Shown here: piece by piece, positions 12,129 through 24,900 of the stretch
Numbering within the stretch: position 1 is the stretch's first letter
Layout: the number at the start of each line of letters is the position of its first letter
Origin: Oncomelania hupensis
Lineage: Eukaryota; Mollusca; Gastropoda; Littorinimorpha; Pomatiopsidae
Reading direction: 5' to 3'
Assembly (NCBI GenBank): GCA_036898135.1
Contig: CM072511.1
Span: forward strand, 22,700,988 to 22,764,987
Length of the DNA stretch: 64,000 nt
Notes under the pieces: generated by a model
The model's database searches: none
Told to the model about the DNA's origin: nothing
The model's input: the letters and a program-made list of their open reading frames with translations, nothing else
Translations under genes and position numbers: made by a program

Positions 12129-15100
12129 CATTCATATTATTGTGTTAAATTATGTCTGTTTTTGTTGCTTTTGTTGTTGGGAGGTTGTAATCGGTCAAGT
12201 TGTCCAACCCAATAATTGTTTTAATGAAATGGTTGCCTTTTACTTTTAAACAAATGACAGGGGTGAACATTCACTATCTTCACCCAGTAACCGTAACCTA
12301 CTCGCAAAACTCCCATCCATAATGCCAGAGAACATTCTCACAAGCCGTCTGCCCACAAGCAGAAACTGGTTGTATCCCTCAGTCCCTGGGGGCGGTTTTA
12401 TGACCGGGTATAATAGGGACGATGTTTTTTGCCAAGAACTTCAATCAGACACCTTCTCTGGCTGTTGGAAAATGGATCGCTTGATTTTCAGCAAGCCCCG
12501 CTGATACACTGACCAGTTAAGAACACTGCGAATTAATGACCATCTGTATAGGTAAAAAAAAGTTAAGGTAAAGGTGGTCCCATAGCCTTGTGGCCGTAGG
12601 GGAGCGTGATGTTGGAGATCACACTTATCTTGGGCCAGCGTAATGAGGGTGATGCCCATCTCTCTCCCTCGCTGCTTTACCTTCCCCACCCTTAAGGGAG
12701 TAGGTACTCAGTCACAGTTGAGTCAACTGGGGGCGATGTTATTTGTCGCTTCACGTTTTGCGGTCACCCATCCAAGTGCTAACCGCACTGGACGGTGCTT
12801 AACTTACGACACAGTAGCGAGCGCTCCAACCACTGCGCTATCCGACACCCCATCTGTATAGATGTCGTCACAAAGATGTTATATCATATACATTGACGAG
12901 CTTAGAACATAGCGACATGATCATCTGAATCTGTCATCGCAATGATGTCATATTTCATCTGGAATGTATTCAAATCATTTTTGCTTTTCTTTTTAGTTTT
13001 ACTTTGACCTTCGAACATGATTTAAAGACAGTTGTGATTGTTTTATTGGTGCAGACACGTGGTATATAAAACAGTATGGATGGGGCTGTTTCTATTGTAC
13101 CTGCTCTACACTGGCTACGCCATATATAGACAGTGGGGTACAGAGGCTGCCACCAGACTGTGGGTTCTTCTCGCCCTCATTATACTCAAGGTAAAAGAAA
13201 GTTTGTTTCAACAAGGCCACAATAGTAAAACAGGGCTTTAGACTAGAAAGTCGTTAGTCGTCCCTTTATTTCCAAAACATTAGCCTGCAGTTAACGCTAC
13301 TCAAAATACTCGAGGGATTCTGAGGTAGCGATACAAAATAAATGCTTTGCTTTGTTTGGATACGCAGTGTGGTCTTATTCATCAGTATTCTATTGTTGTT
13401 GTTGTTGTTGTTGTTTGTCATGGCAAAACTGGGGGAGGGGGCTGGGGCCCCGTGTTTTTGAGTCACGGAGAGGACAGGGTCGCTCGGACAGGGTACCAGA
13501 ACAAAAGATGAATGACAGTTGGCACGTGCTATGACCGTGATGGAAACTTACTGGCGTAGTGGACCAATCGGAAGCGCAGGTTTGCGAGTATATACCCAAG
13601 GATTTGGCAGGAATAAGCATGCCCCTATATGCCATTGTGTCTCTGGACTTTAATCTAACTAAGAAGAATGAGCATCTTGTGTTCGGGACCTGGAACATAG
13701 AAGATCGAAGGAGGTGACGGGAGGGAGCAGGCGGAGAAACATTAAGCTGCGAATCGTATGCAATGAAGTGGAATAGCGCGGGACACAAGTATATCAACTA
13801 ACAAGTTAGTATCTCGTTATTGCCCCAAGTCGACGTGCGGTGGTCCCGTTTAGCCACAAGCTGGAACGGGGATATCCGAAACCTAAAAATAGAATAGAGA
13901 ATTCTGGGAAATCTGTTCTCGCGAAGATGTGCTCGCTGAAATGAAACGAAAGTTGGGAGAGGAACTGCATATTTCTGGTAGTGAACAAAGGCAGAAACTT
14001 GTCAGCAGTATTATCAGCGATGGAGTTATAATGGACGAAGTGCTCCATACCTATGAGGTTGCCTTTGCTCGAGCAAAGAAACTAAAGAAGGATTTGGCCG
14101 ACGTCATTTCAGAAAAGGATTTCTCTACCCATAATTCCCCTGGGTTTTGAAGTTTCTAAAAAGTTATTTCAGGCCGATGACGCTTTATGGAGCTCAAAGC
14201 ATGTAAAGGGAAGCAACCGGTTGTACGCGCACGTCGATAGAAACATAGAAGAGAGATACTAACTTGTTAGTTGATATACTTGTGCGCGGGAGGCTTGCGG
14301 GTTTGGGGAGGCTGATTTAAGCTCTCACCCGTATGTGGGATGTCTTCGGATTTGCCCATGTTGTGTTTCAAGAGGCATCTCTTATCACAAGTCGATTGGA
14401 CTTGTAGTCTACACTGGAGGCAACGGAGTGGTTTGACAGCAGCGGTCGTGGTTGCTGATATTGTCCGTTGATAGGTCGACCTTTGCGTCACCGACAGGGT
14501 GCTAAGCTGACAAGGCAGCGGAGACCATGACGTAACGAGTGGAAGGGTCACCGAGTGCGGCGAGAGTTGAAGAGAGAGAAGGGAGAGAGGGGTGAGATAG
14601 GAGAAAGAAGAGATAACAGAATGATTGCAATTACATTTATTTAAGTTTTAGTGAAAATAAGCGAAGTTAAACAAGCTTTGGAGAAAACAGTTTATTCATA
14701 ATTATATTTTATTTTATATACAGTGCGGATTCTAATATCCTGTGACTTTAAATCACTTTTCTTTATAATAATCTGTGCATAACGGAACTGTGGTGAAGTG
14801 TAGTAAATTAAGGCTATGCCCAACAAGGAACTGTGCAACAAGACTTTTAAATCAGTGACAGTGAAGGTTTTGTGAATACGTTATACATTGCAGTGTATAA
14901 CGGACTACCAGGGACAAAAGGAGGGTGTGGGGGGAGGGGGGACATATGTGCGTTTAAAAAAAATACTTTTGTGTCTTATTATATGTGTGTGGTTAATTAG
15001 AGGGAACACAAAAGGTGAGCGAGTGATTTTTTTACATTTATGCCGATGCTTTGCCATTGAGATTCGTTCTTTTGTTTATGTGATGAACCATTTTATGTTT

Positions 15101-15327
15101 TCTTTTGTTTCATTCTTTTGTGTCTTGATTCAGGGGTGATTTATATGTTTACTAAATAAATGCGCAGTTGTATTTTTGACAATTTATTTTATTAGTTGAG
15201 TTCTTAGTTTTGTTAAGGGGGAGAAAGTACGCTCGCTCACGCAATACAAGCCCTATAACCCCACCACTCCTTGTATGAAGGAAATAGTCACCTATTAACA
15301 ACACGAACGGAGAAAATAGGCTGACAC

Positions 15328-15372
<45 letters not shown>

Positions 15373-16034
15373 AGGCTAAATTAGAGGGCGGTTCTTGAGA
15401 CCGATGGGCCGGGTCGCTAGAGTTAGTTTGTGATCTGTACACGCACATCTTGTCGTTAGTCAAATTCATTACTCTAGGACCTGATTCATATTGGAAGACA
15501 ATGCGATATTATAACGCCCGTCAGACAAAATTCCCTGTAAAAGGCAATACAGATTTGTTGAATTAAAGTGAATTGAATGTTGCTGGGATATCTTTCATAG
15601 AGGCTCCAAGTTATTGAAGTGAATTTGAAATTTGGTCAGATGCGTTTCATAGAGGCACCACGTTGTTGAAATGAATTGAATTTTGGTAGGATGCTTTTCA
15701 TAGAGGTTCTACGTTATAGCTATTAGGTGTATTTTGATAGGGTACAATCATAATCCAATGATGCTTTCACATTTTTCCTATACCTGCATGTTGATAGGTG
15801 GCTGGCGGACCCCAGTATCTGACAGGCGAAATTAGAAAGCTCCTGGCGCATTGTCGGATTGTAAACCCTGGACATCGTGCTAGAGTCATGCGGTTTATAA
15901 GATGGTGTGTGTATTTGTTTAAATGTGCCTTCAATTAAGCTGTTTTGTTTTGTTTTGAGAATTGTGTTTTGTTATATAACTCCTCCTTTTTTCACATTCC
16001 TTCTCTTAACTCTTCTTCTTCTCCCTGCTAGTAT

Positions 16035-16073
<39 letters not shown>

Positions 16074-16074
16074 C

Positions 16075-16133
<59 letters not shown>

Positions 16134-18903
16134 AAGAAGAAGAAGTGTGAAATGCATCGGGATATTTGTAGTACTGCGGTCATTGGTTACCTTTACCATT
16201 ATCGAACTCGACGGTATTTTGTGGTGTGTGGTTGTGGATTTTCATAATAAAATAATTATTTTTCGTTTACATTCCGGTAAAAAGACTAAGGAACTAGAGG
16301 CGACTACAGCGTATGTCAGCAAATTATTTGTTACGGTGCTTGTTCCTCTTTTTCATGACAAATGTGACGCTGTGATCGAGTACTATATTAACAGCGACAA
16401 CTAAAATTGACCTATTTAATTGGGATTTGTACGGCAGGTTCTTCTACTTTGTGGCGGTGCTGGGGTCTGTGGGTTATCTGGCGACTGACATTGGGCCCAA
16501 GAGACCAGAAAACCTCGTAGCCATAGCTGGCGTCTTCGTGCTGTTACTGTTCAGTCTCGCCCTGTCTACTGACCCACGGAAGGTAGGTACATGTAGAGGG
16601 GGAAATTGTACCTCAAATATGCTGTACAAATCTGACTAGAAAGGTGCGCTTATTGCGAACGCATTGTGAGCTTCTATCCGTCCACTTTGTTCTTACAGGA
16701 CGTATGCCATGATAGCAGCAAAATTTGCGCTCGTCTTTATATAAGAAAGGCAGTAGGACGCTTGTCACTGTTGGAGAGGCGGCTGTTCATCCCCGCTCCT
16801 CCTCTTTCGATCGTTGATCTTCCCTTTAGTCTATAACTCCTACTATAATGATATTATATTTTTACAACCCCCGCTGGGGTGCCGGGGGTTTCAGTATAAA
16901 TAGTATCCCCATTTTCTGGAAATTTCCACTGTCGCTGTCTTTCTCATTTGTTCTTTCTCATTCCTGCTCTGTTCTATCAATCTGCTATACTGTCTTCTTC
17001 TTCGCTAGACCAATCACCTACCTTTTTTCTGGAAAACTCTTCCGGGACAAGGCTCCTTATTTGTGTGTGTGAGGTCTGTTGGATCAGCTTGGGAATATTG
17101 GACGCTTTGTGCCAGGTGGTTACTAGGGCTTCCTATGATATTATTATTTAGCAATGTAGGCATTTTATATGTATGTGTTTTGTTGATATTGTATAATGAT
17201 GTTTGTATTCAATTGTGTTTTTGTAAACGGGGGTTCGATAAATTAGAGTATAGCCTCAGCGTCCCCTGCGTGGGATGTCTTTATTGTAAAGTGACTGGCT
17301 GGTGGAGAGCATTCCGTTTTACCACTAGGGTTGTTTCAGCAGATCTTTTATGCGGATTGGGGGGTTGTCCGGTCCTGATTTGGCTCGGAAGAGTCCGCTG
17401 GACCTAAAGCAATAATCATGTAGTGTAGTGTATATTTTTACAGGTGAACTGGCATTCCGTGTTTTGGGGTATATTCACCCAGTTTTACCTGGCCGTGTTC
17501 ATGCTGAGAACAGAGGCAGGTATAGAGTTGTTCGAGTGGCTCGGAGACATGATGCACTCACTTACAGCGCACACAAACGCTGGAACCTACTACGTCTTTG
17601 GACCTAATCCAACAGAACATATGTTACTATTGGTGGTGAGAATTTCTTTTTTATCTTATCATTTCGGTGAAAAAGACATTACAACAAAACAAAAATAGTT
17701 GTGTATTTTGTAGGGTTGCGCATAATATGCCTATTTCCAGATTTCCTATTATCTGACGGCCTTCAGTAGCCCGTGTGCCTTTGGATTAGTTTTTTCATAT
17801 ACGTATGCTAGGTGCAATGGCACACTATATGGCCAAAGTGAAAACATTCTGTATTCCACAAAATATGAAAATTCGGAACATACAACAAAACCAGAGACCT
17901 AAAAGATAAGATTCTTAAAGAGCCTAATTGTAAGACTAATGAACGTTATCTTCATTAAGTTTCTTCACTTTGAAACAGTTTACCATTAACCCTTTAAAAA
18001 TACACAGAATATCAATAGTTTTAATGAATGAACCAGTTAGAAGCAATAGAACATTTAAGAGATTTATCTAGATTGCTTTGATAAGTAATAAATATATGAA
18101 CATTTCATGCAGGCAGAATATTACGTTCTAGCAATCCATCCATCTGTCTATCAGTTTTGTTTTTAACGCCGTAATTTTTGTGTGTGACGTTTTATATTTC
18201 AGAATCTTCCCGTCATACTCTTTGTCAACGCAGTTGTGGCGGTGCTGTACCACTATGGAATCGTACAGGCTCTCATCGCCACGTTAGGTGGAACTCTGGC
18301 TTTCCTGCTAGGCACCACCCCCGTAGAATCCGTGTGTGCTGTAGCCAACATCTTTCTCGGGATGGTCAGTAAAGGCTTAAGACACGTTGGCGTACTATTA
18401 ACTATGACATCTAGACTCATGTGGCTGATTTTAAACTCCTACTACAAGTATTCAACATGGATTTATTGCACAAGTAAACCATTTTGAAACATTCTTGTGT
18501 CCGCCAGCTATATGAATGGGTATAAGATTAGCTGGCTCAATTTAGGACACGGAAAGTTAAAGTAGCGAAGTCTAGGGAGAAGAATTCGGCAACCTTGTCA
18601 TGAAGTTGCCTCTGAGAAGGAGGTGATGCTCGAGGTAACCTATACCTTGGCTTCCCCTTTTTATTTATTGGCTGACTGACCGTCAGTCATGAGCAAACGT
18701 GTGATAGTCATTGCGTGATAAACCTACTGAAGCAAGGTTATATGGTCAAAAAGGAACTTTAATGGGATAATAACATTAATTTATACTGTATTGGATTGAA
18801 TGGTGTAGGCTCGGAACACTAAGTATTTGATCGTATAATATTGTATTGTTGTGTAGTGTACTGTATCGTATCGTATCGTATCGTACATGTATCTTATTGT
18901 ATT

Positions 18904-18973
<70 letters not shown>

Positions 18974-20857
18974 CCTTGTATTGAACTGCATGGTACTGTA
19001 TTCTATTGTACTGTATTGCATTACACTGTACCGGTGGTTTTTTTGTGTGCATGAAATTGTATTGCATTGTATTGTATTGTACTAAATTGTATTGTAATGT
19101 ACTGTTATTACAGGTTGTTATTTATCAATGGTGATTTAGCCTCGATGCGTGAATCTTTATACGTGTAACTCGAATTCGCTTATGCACACAGCCTGTTCAA
19201 TCAGCAACAAGTCGGGGTCGTCTCGCGTCGTCGATATTCCCGATCATCAAATCGTATAGCAGCTTCTTTAGGCAAATCGCTTCTACTTCGCCTATGTAGA
19301 AAGGGGTGCTGACTTGAATGTTCGCAACTGACGCTTTCACACATTTGCTGTCAGCCATAAGTGTCCAGTTTGAATCGCCTGTGAACTGTTCTTTCGCGAT
19401 TAGATCTTCCCTGTCGATGACTCCACTGCAGCCTGAGTCTCTTAGGACCTTTACTTCGTGATTTCCGACGCGTCCCTTGGAAACTGGCATGATCGGACCT
19501 ATCGTGCGCGCCTCAATCGTAACAACTGTATTGCATTATATTGTGTTTTATAGTATCAAGTCATATATTGTAGGCCTATAATGTCGAATTGTTTCTTATC
19601 GCATCGTAATGTATTGTATTTTTCAGTCTGAAATTCCTTTGCTGGTGAAACCGTTTCTGGCCAGCATATCCAACTCGGAGTTGTTCGCAATCATGACAGG
19701 AGGGTTTGCTAGCCTTGCTGGCGCTATGCTAGTCATCCTTTTCATGCTAGGAGTGAGTATTGTATAATAGTTTGTTTGAATGTGTAGTTGTTCTTATACT
19801 ACAGCCTTCTTTAAATTAAATGTCAAGGAGCTGCTCAAGGCGAGGACTGTAAATGGGATGGACATTTGCCACCACAGATACCAACTTACTCCTTTGCGTG
19901 CACTGTAAACCTCCCTGGATGTAACCCTTATTGGCTGTGGACATGCTTCTTTCAATCTTTTGGAGATCAACACCTAGTGGCTCTCTTGTTCAGTTTCGGG
20001 CTTGATGCGCAAATGGGAGGGAGTTTGGACAACAAAGTGTTTGTGGTCAAACATGATCTGTCCTTCACTTTGTTTGGATGTCATCGGATCTGTCCTTCTT
20101 TGAGTTTTTGATCTCATCTTGTCTGCCCTTCTCTGTCTGGTCTTGTTGTGCTCAACCATTGGTTATTCCCACAGATTCCAGGAAATCACTTGCTCGCTGC
20201 CAGCGTCATGTCGGCTCCTGCGGCCTTGGCAATATCAAAGGTCATGGAGCCCGAAAGGAGGCGACCGGAAGACATTCCAAAGCAAGATCCCTATAAAGTG
20301 GACATCGGGTGAGCCAGCCAACTGTCAACTTTTTAACTTCAAGCCTGTTTGTTACGGGCTTCTGAAATGATGAGGAGTAAAAGCTTTCTCAAATAACTTT
20401 GGTTTCTTTGCGATTGTTCATTAGATAAGTACTCTAATCAAGCAGTGAATGCTTCTGTTGTTGTTGTTGTTGTTGTTGTTTGTAGATTATAGTCACACGA
20501 CACTTTCGCATATAGGTGACTACTGGACCGATTTATACTGACACCAGCGGGCCAGTTGTTGGTAAAGGGGAAAATATTATGATCACACGTTGACCAATCC
20601 GGGATTCGAACCAGCGACCTTTCGGTTACTAGCAAGACGTTCTTACCAACTGAGCTACCCGGCCCCTCTAAAATGCTTCTAATTTTAACTCCGTAATTCT
20701 AGGAGACGGTCTCATTCCAGTTTTTGAGTTGTTAGTTTCTTTCCAGTTTCTTTCTAATATAGTGATCCAATGTCATTATAAACTTTTTATATTAAAAAAG
20801 TACCTTGTTGATATTCGGTTACTCTAATGACTTCAGAAAGAATGCAATTTTTTTAAC

Positions 20858-20892
<35 letters not shown>

Positions 20893-21918
20893 CTTTCTTT
20901 CTTTCCTTGTATAAGCTTATTTAGTTATTTTTGTAGCCGTTTATTTATATCAATGTGTATGTATTTAATCAACAGACATCAAGCCAGCCTGCTAGCAGCC
21001 GTAACGGACGCCGCAATGATAGGCATGACCATCATCGCTAACATCGTCTCATCCATGATCGTCTTCATCGCTTTCGTCTCCCTAGCCGACTCTTCTTTCG
21101 TCTGGTTCGCAGCGCAGGCCGGTCTTGAAAACGTCACGCTCACGGTAAGATAATTGAAGTTGCTTTAAGTTTAGTTGGTAACAGCCGCGAACGCACGAAC
21201 GAACGAATAAACCAAACTATTCGCCCCGTAGATGGTCCAGCTATTTTCATATCTATCACACGACGTTTTGAACTTGTATCGTATAATTGGTCCCAGTATC
21301 ATCATTATGTAACAGGGTGCTGGTAGTAGCTTATTGTGAAGGGAAATAAAGATGACATCCAAACACCTTTCCACACTGGGTTCTTCAATTCAGTTCAATT
21401 CAATTCAGTTCAACTAAATAAATCTTGTTTTTTCCTCTTCCAAAGAATTACGACAGGCATAAAAGATTTCTCAAATAAGTTATAGGCATTCACACTTGAA
21501 AGATATAAAATGTAAAAATGCATTAGGCACACGTAAACACTCTGTCGCCCATGCACACCATTATACATCGTACTCGCAACTCCCTCACACACAGGATAAT
21601 TTACATGATAAAATAAACAGTACATAATATAAAAGAGCCTCACATGTTAACAGTATACCTTGATGTAATACTTTGTTTCAGTATATCAAGCACTATCGCC
21701 ACACACACACGCACACCTGCTGCTAAAGTAATATCACAACATTGAACGAAAAAAAAATACAGCAAAATATCATAGTCCTAACAATTACGATAATTATAAG
21801 ACAAATTTAATTTGAAAAAATTATTTTAAAAACCATCATGCTATACCACCTAAAATTAAATGCGGATGATAGTATTTATCTAAACCCATACCATTGTATA
21901 GTGCAAACATAAGCACTC

Positions 21919-21995
<77 letters not shown>

Positions 21996-24900
21996 CAAAG
22001 CACAACATATGACAAACACTCAGTTCCAGTACGCACTTATCTTATCCTATTCTATTCTATCCTATCCTATCCTATCCTATCGTATCCTATCCTATCCTAT
22101 CCTATTCTATCCAGTAACTCGAAGGTCTTAAGGGCACCACCGATGATCGTTTAACCAGCGTACTCCATCTTTCTCTGTCCTCAGCAACCCCCATGGCTTC
22201 GCTCAGTGTCAAACCAGTCCATTCTCTCCTGGAAAGGACTTCCTGTCGGGACCCATTTTCTGATACAATGGCTCCTAAATATCGGAAGCTTTGCACTGTG
22301 TTGAGGGCATGGCCTTTGACTTTGATGTCCATGTTGATGCCATTGCTGTTGTTGGTCATCATTTTGGTCTTCCCTGCACTTATTTCCATTCCATAGGTTC
22401 TGGAGGTGGTGTCATGCCTCTGTACCAGCTGTTCAAGTTCTTGTTCATCTCCAGCTCTCTCAATGCCACCCGCAAAACGGAGGTTGGAGATTGCTGTACC
22501 CTCTATTCCGACTGTGCCTTCGTGATATGCAAGGACATCTGACATGATGCGTTCTAGGAAGATGTTAAAGAGTGTTGGAGAGAGTAGGCATCCTTGACGC
22601 AAACTGATTGTATTTCTGAATCAGTTTCCGATGGCGCACTTGTGGAGGACTGTACTGGTAGCCTTGTCATACAGCCTCTAGTACGCTTCCAATTAAAATA
22701 AAATAATTAAATCCTCGCTGAAGATTTTTGAAAATGTTTTATACAAGCACACTTCTCTCTGGGGTGTCGGATAGCGTAGTGGTTTGAGCACTCGCTACTG
22801 TGTCGCAAGTTAAGCACCGTCCAGTGCGGTTAGCACTTGGATGGGTGACCGCAAACCGAAAAGACCGCAGACCGAAAAGCGACAAATAATAACGCCCCCA
22901 GTTGACTCAACTGTGACTCAGTACCTACTCTCTTAAGGGTGGGGAAGGTAAGGCAGCGAGGGAGAGAGATGGGCATCATCCACATTACGCTGGCCCAAGA
23001 TAAGTGTGATCTCCAACATCACGCTCCCCTACGGCCACAAGGCTAAGGGACTACCTTTACCTTTTTACCCTTTTTTTTTACACTTCTCTCTCATATTACA
23101 AAATCTTCATTGAAAATTACAAATCTCCAAGTCGTTAACGAGCTTTAAACCTCTGACCGTACAGGTTGCGATATTATCGCTTGACAATCAAGGAGTAAAC
23201 TGTTTTCGCCTGTGGGTACACCACTGAGCCAAAGCTGTGTCTCACGGTCATATTATTTTTTTTCTCTTCTCCATTCAGGCCGGCAATCTGCTTGGTACCA
23301 CTACCTGTACATGCTGCAATGTTATCTCATTCAATTATTTTGCCGTAGCGCAAAAACCACGGGACCACTCTTCATTTACCATCATAACTCTCCCTTTCCT
23401 GTAAGCATCAGCTCCACAAAAGCCTCTATACGAACCGTTCCAAATAAAATACTCATCTGTCTTAACTCTCTCAAACAACATGGCTAAAATGTATCCAAAA
23501 TACAGACCATTAAGGTATTTACAATATGAACTCTATAGATCAGTGTGTGCGTGGTCTGTTGTTTGTGATGTGGTGTCGGTGTTGTGTTGGTGTTATTGTT
23601 GTTGTTGTTGGTGGTGGTGGTGGTGGTGGTGGTGGTGTGTATGGTGGTGTACCACTGGGGATTTGTTTTCATGTAAACTTGGTAGCAAATGAGATATTTG
23701 AAAAAAAAGGGGGAATCGAAAATATAGTACAGCCCTAAATGTCGAGAAATCGCTTTTTCCCCATTTTTCGAAAATTGGGGTAAAATTGCGTAAATTCTAC
23801 ACACCTATGTAGTAAGCTGCCCTACGAACAAAATCACGTTTGCAGGACAGATTACCCATCAATCCTGTACATCATTCACAAATCTACTTAATTTTATCAT
23901 ATACAACATTTGATTTGTAAATATCACTGAGAAATAATCATTCCCCAAAATAATGTACCCTCTTTTGGAATAAAATTTCCAGTTGACCAGCTTATACACG
24001 TGTGGTTGTGTGTGTGTGTGTGTGTGTGTGGGTGGGCGTGTGTGTTTCCTTTTGAAACCTCGATATGTAGACACTCTGACAGACCGTCTCGATCTCATGT
24101 GCGCCTAAATATTGTATGGGATGTAAATTAGCCTAATAATAATACCACTATTTCCACAACAACAATAACAACAACAAACAACATGCAAAACACACATACA
24201 CTTTAATTATTACACGTTTGATATTTCAACGCTCCACTCACCCACCCCCTCGCACACCGACTCCCTTCCCTCCAAGAAAACCAAAGTTAAGATATTATCG
24301 CTCTCTCTCAGCAAAAGGGGAAACAACTCTTTCTTGGCCATCACGTTCATGCAGAAGTGAAAGAAGATTTTTGTCCTTTTTTTCCCCCCCAGCGAGTCCT
24401 CGGCTACCTCTTGTACCCATTGATGTACTTGATGGGAGTGGAACCAGTGGACGCGTTGCTCATGGGACGGCTCGTCGTCCGCAAAACCCTGACCAGCACG
24501 ATCGTAGGCTATTCAGAAGTGAGCAAACTCATCAGGAACACTGAAGCCTTCAACAGCTACTTGGCGACCAGTCCTAATGCTACCTGGCACACGGTGCAAG
24601 ATGACATTGTGCTGGATTCTTGGAATCAAACGCTGGTTGGGGGTACTATAACGGTGAGTTATGAATTATTTCTTTTAATATCACACACACACATACACAC
24701 ACACAGCCGAGGTTACACAGTATTATCATGACTTTCCCGAAACGCCACATACGTTGTGCTGACAATGGGTCATATTTCGTCACCATTTTAAAGTACTTTG
24801 AAGTGTTCGAACCCTAACTTTAACCCTAACCCTAACCCAGCCCTAACCCTAACGGATCATTGTTCTGACGTCAAAACAAGTAGGCATGTCAATACAAGTT

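Noticed and set aside
12780..12850. 5S rRNA gene
   Set aside because: Only the central and 3' half of 5S is matched, fused to a tRNA-like head and bounded by target duplications; it is a SINE.
13929..14150. 73-codon frame as a host exon
   Set aside because: It lies wholly inside the TIR-bounded element in intron 3 and cannot join the transporter phase.
20580..20666. Functional tRNA-Thr gene
   Set aside because: The A and B boxes are good but the anticodon stem is broken and a SINE body with (AAC)n tail and 9-bp target duplication follows.
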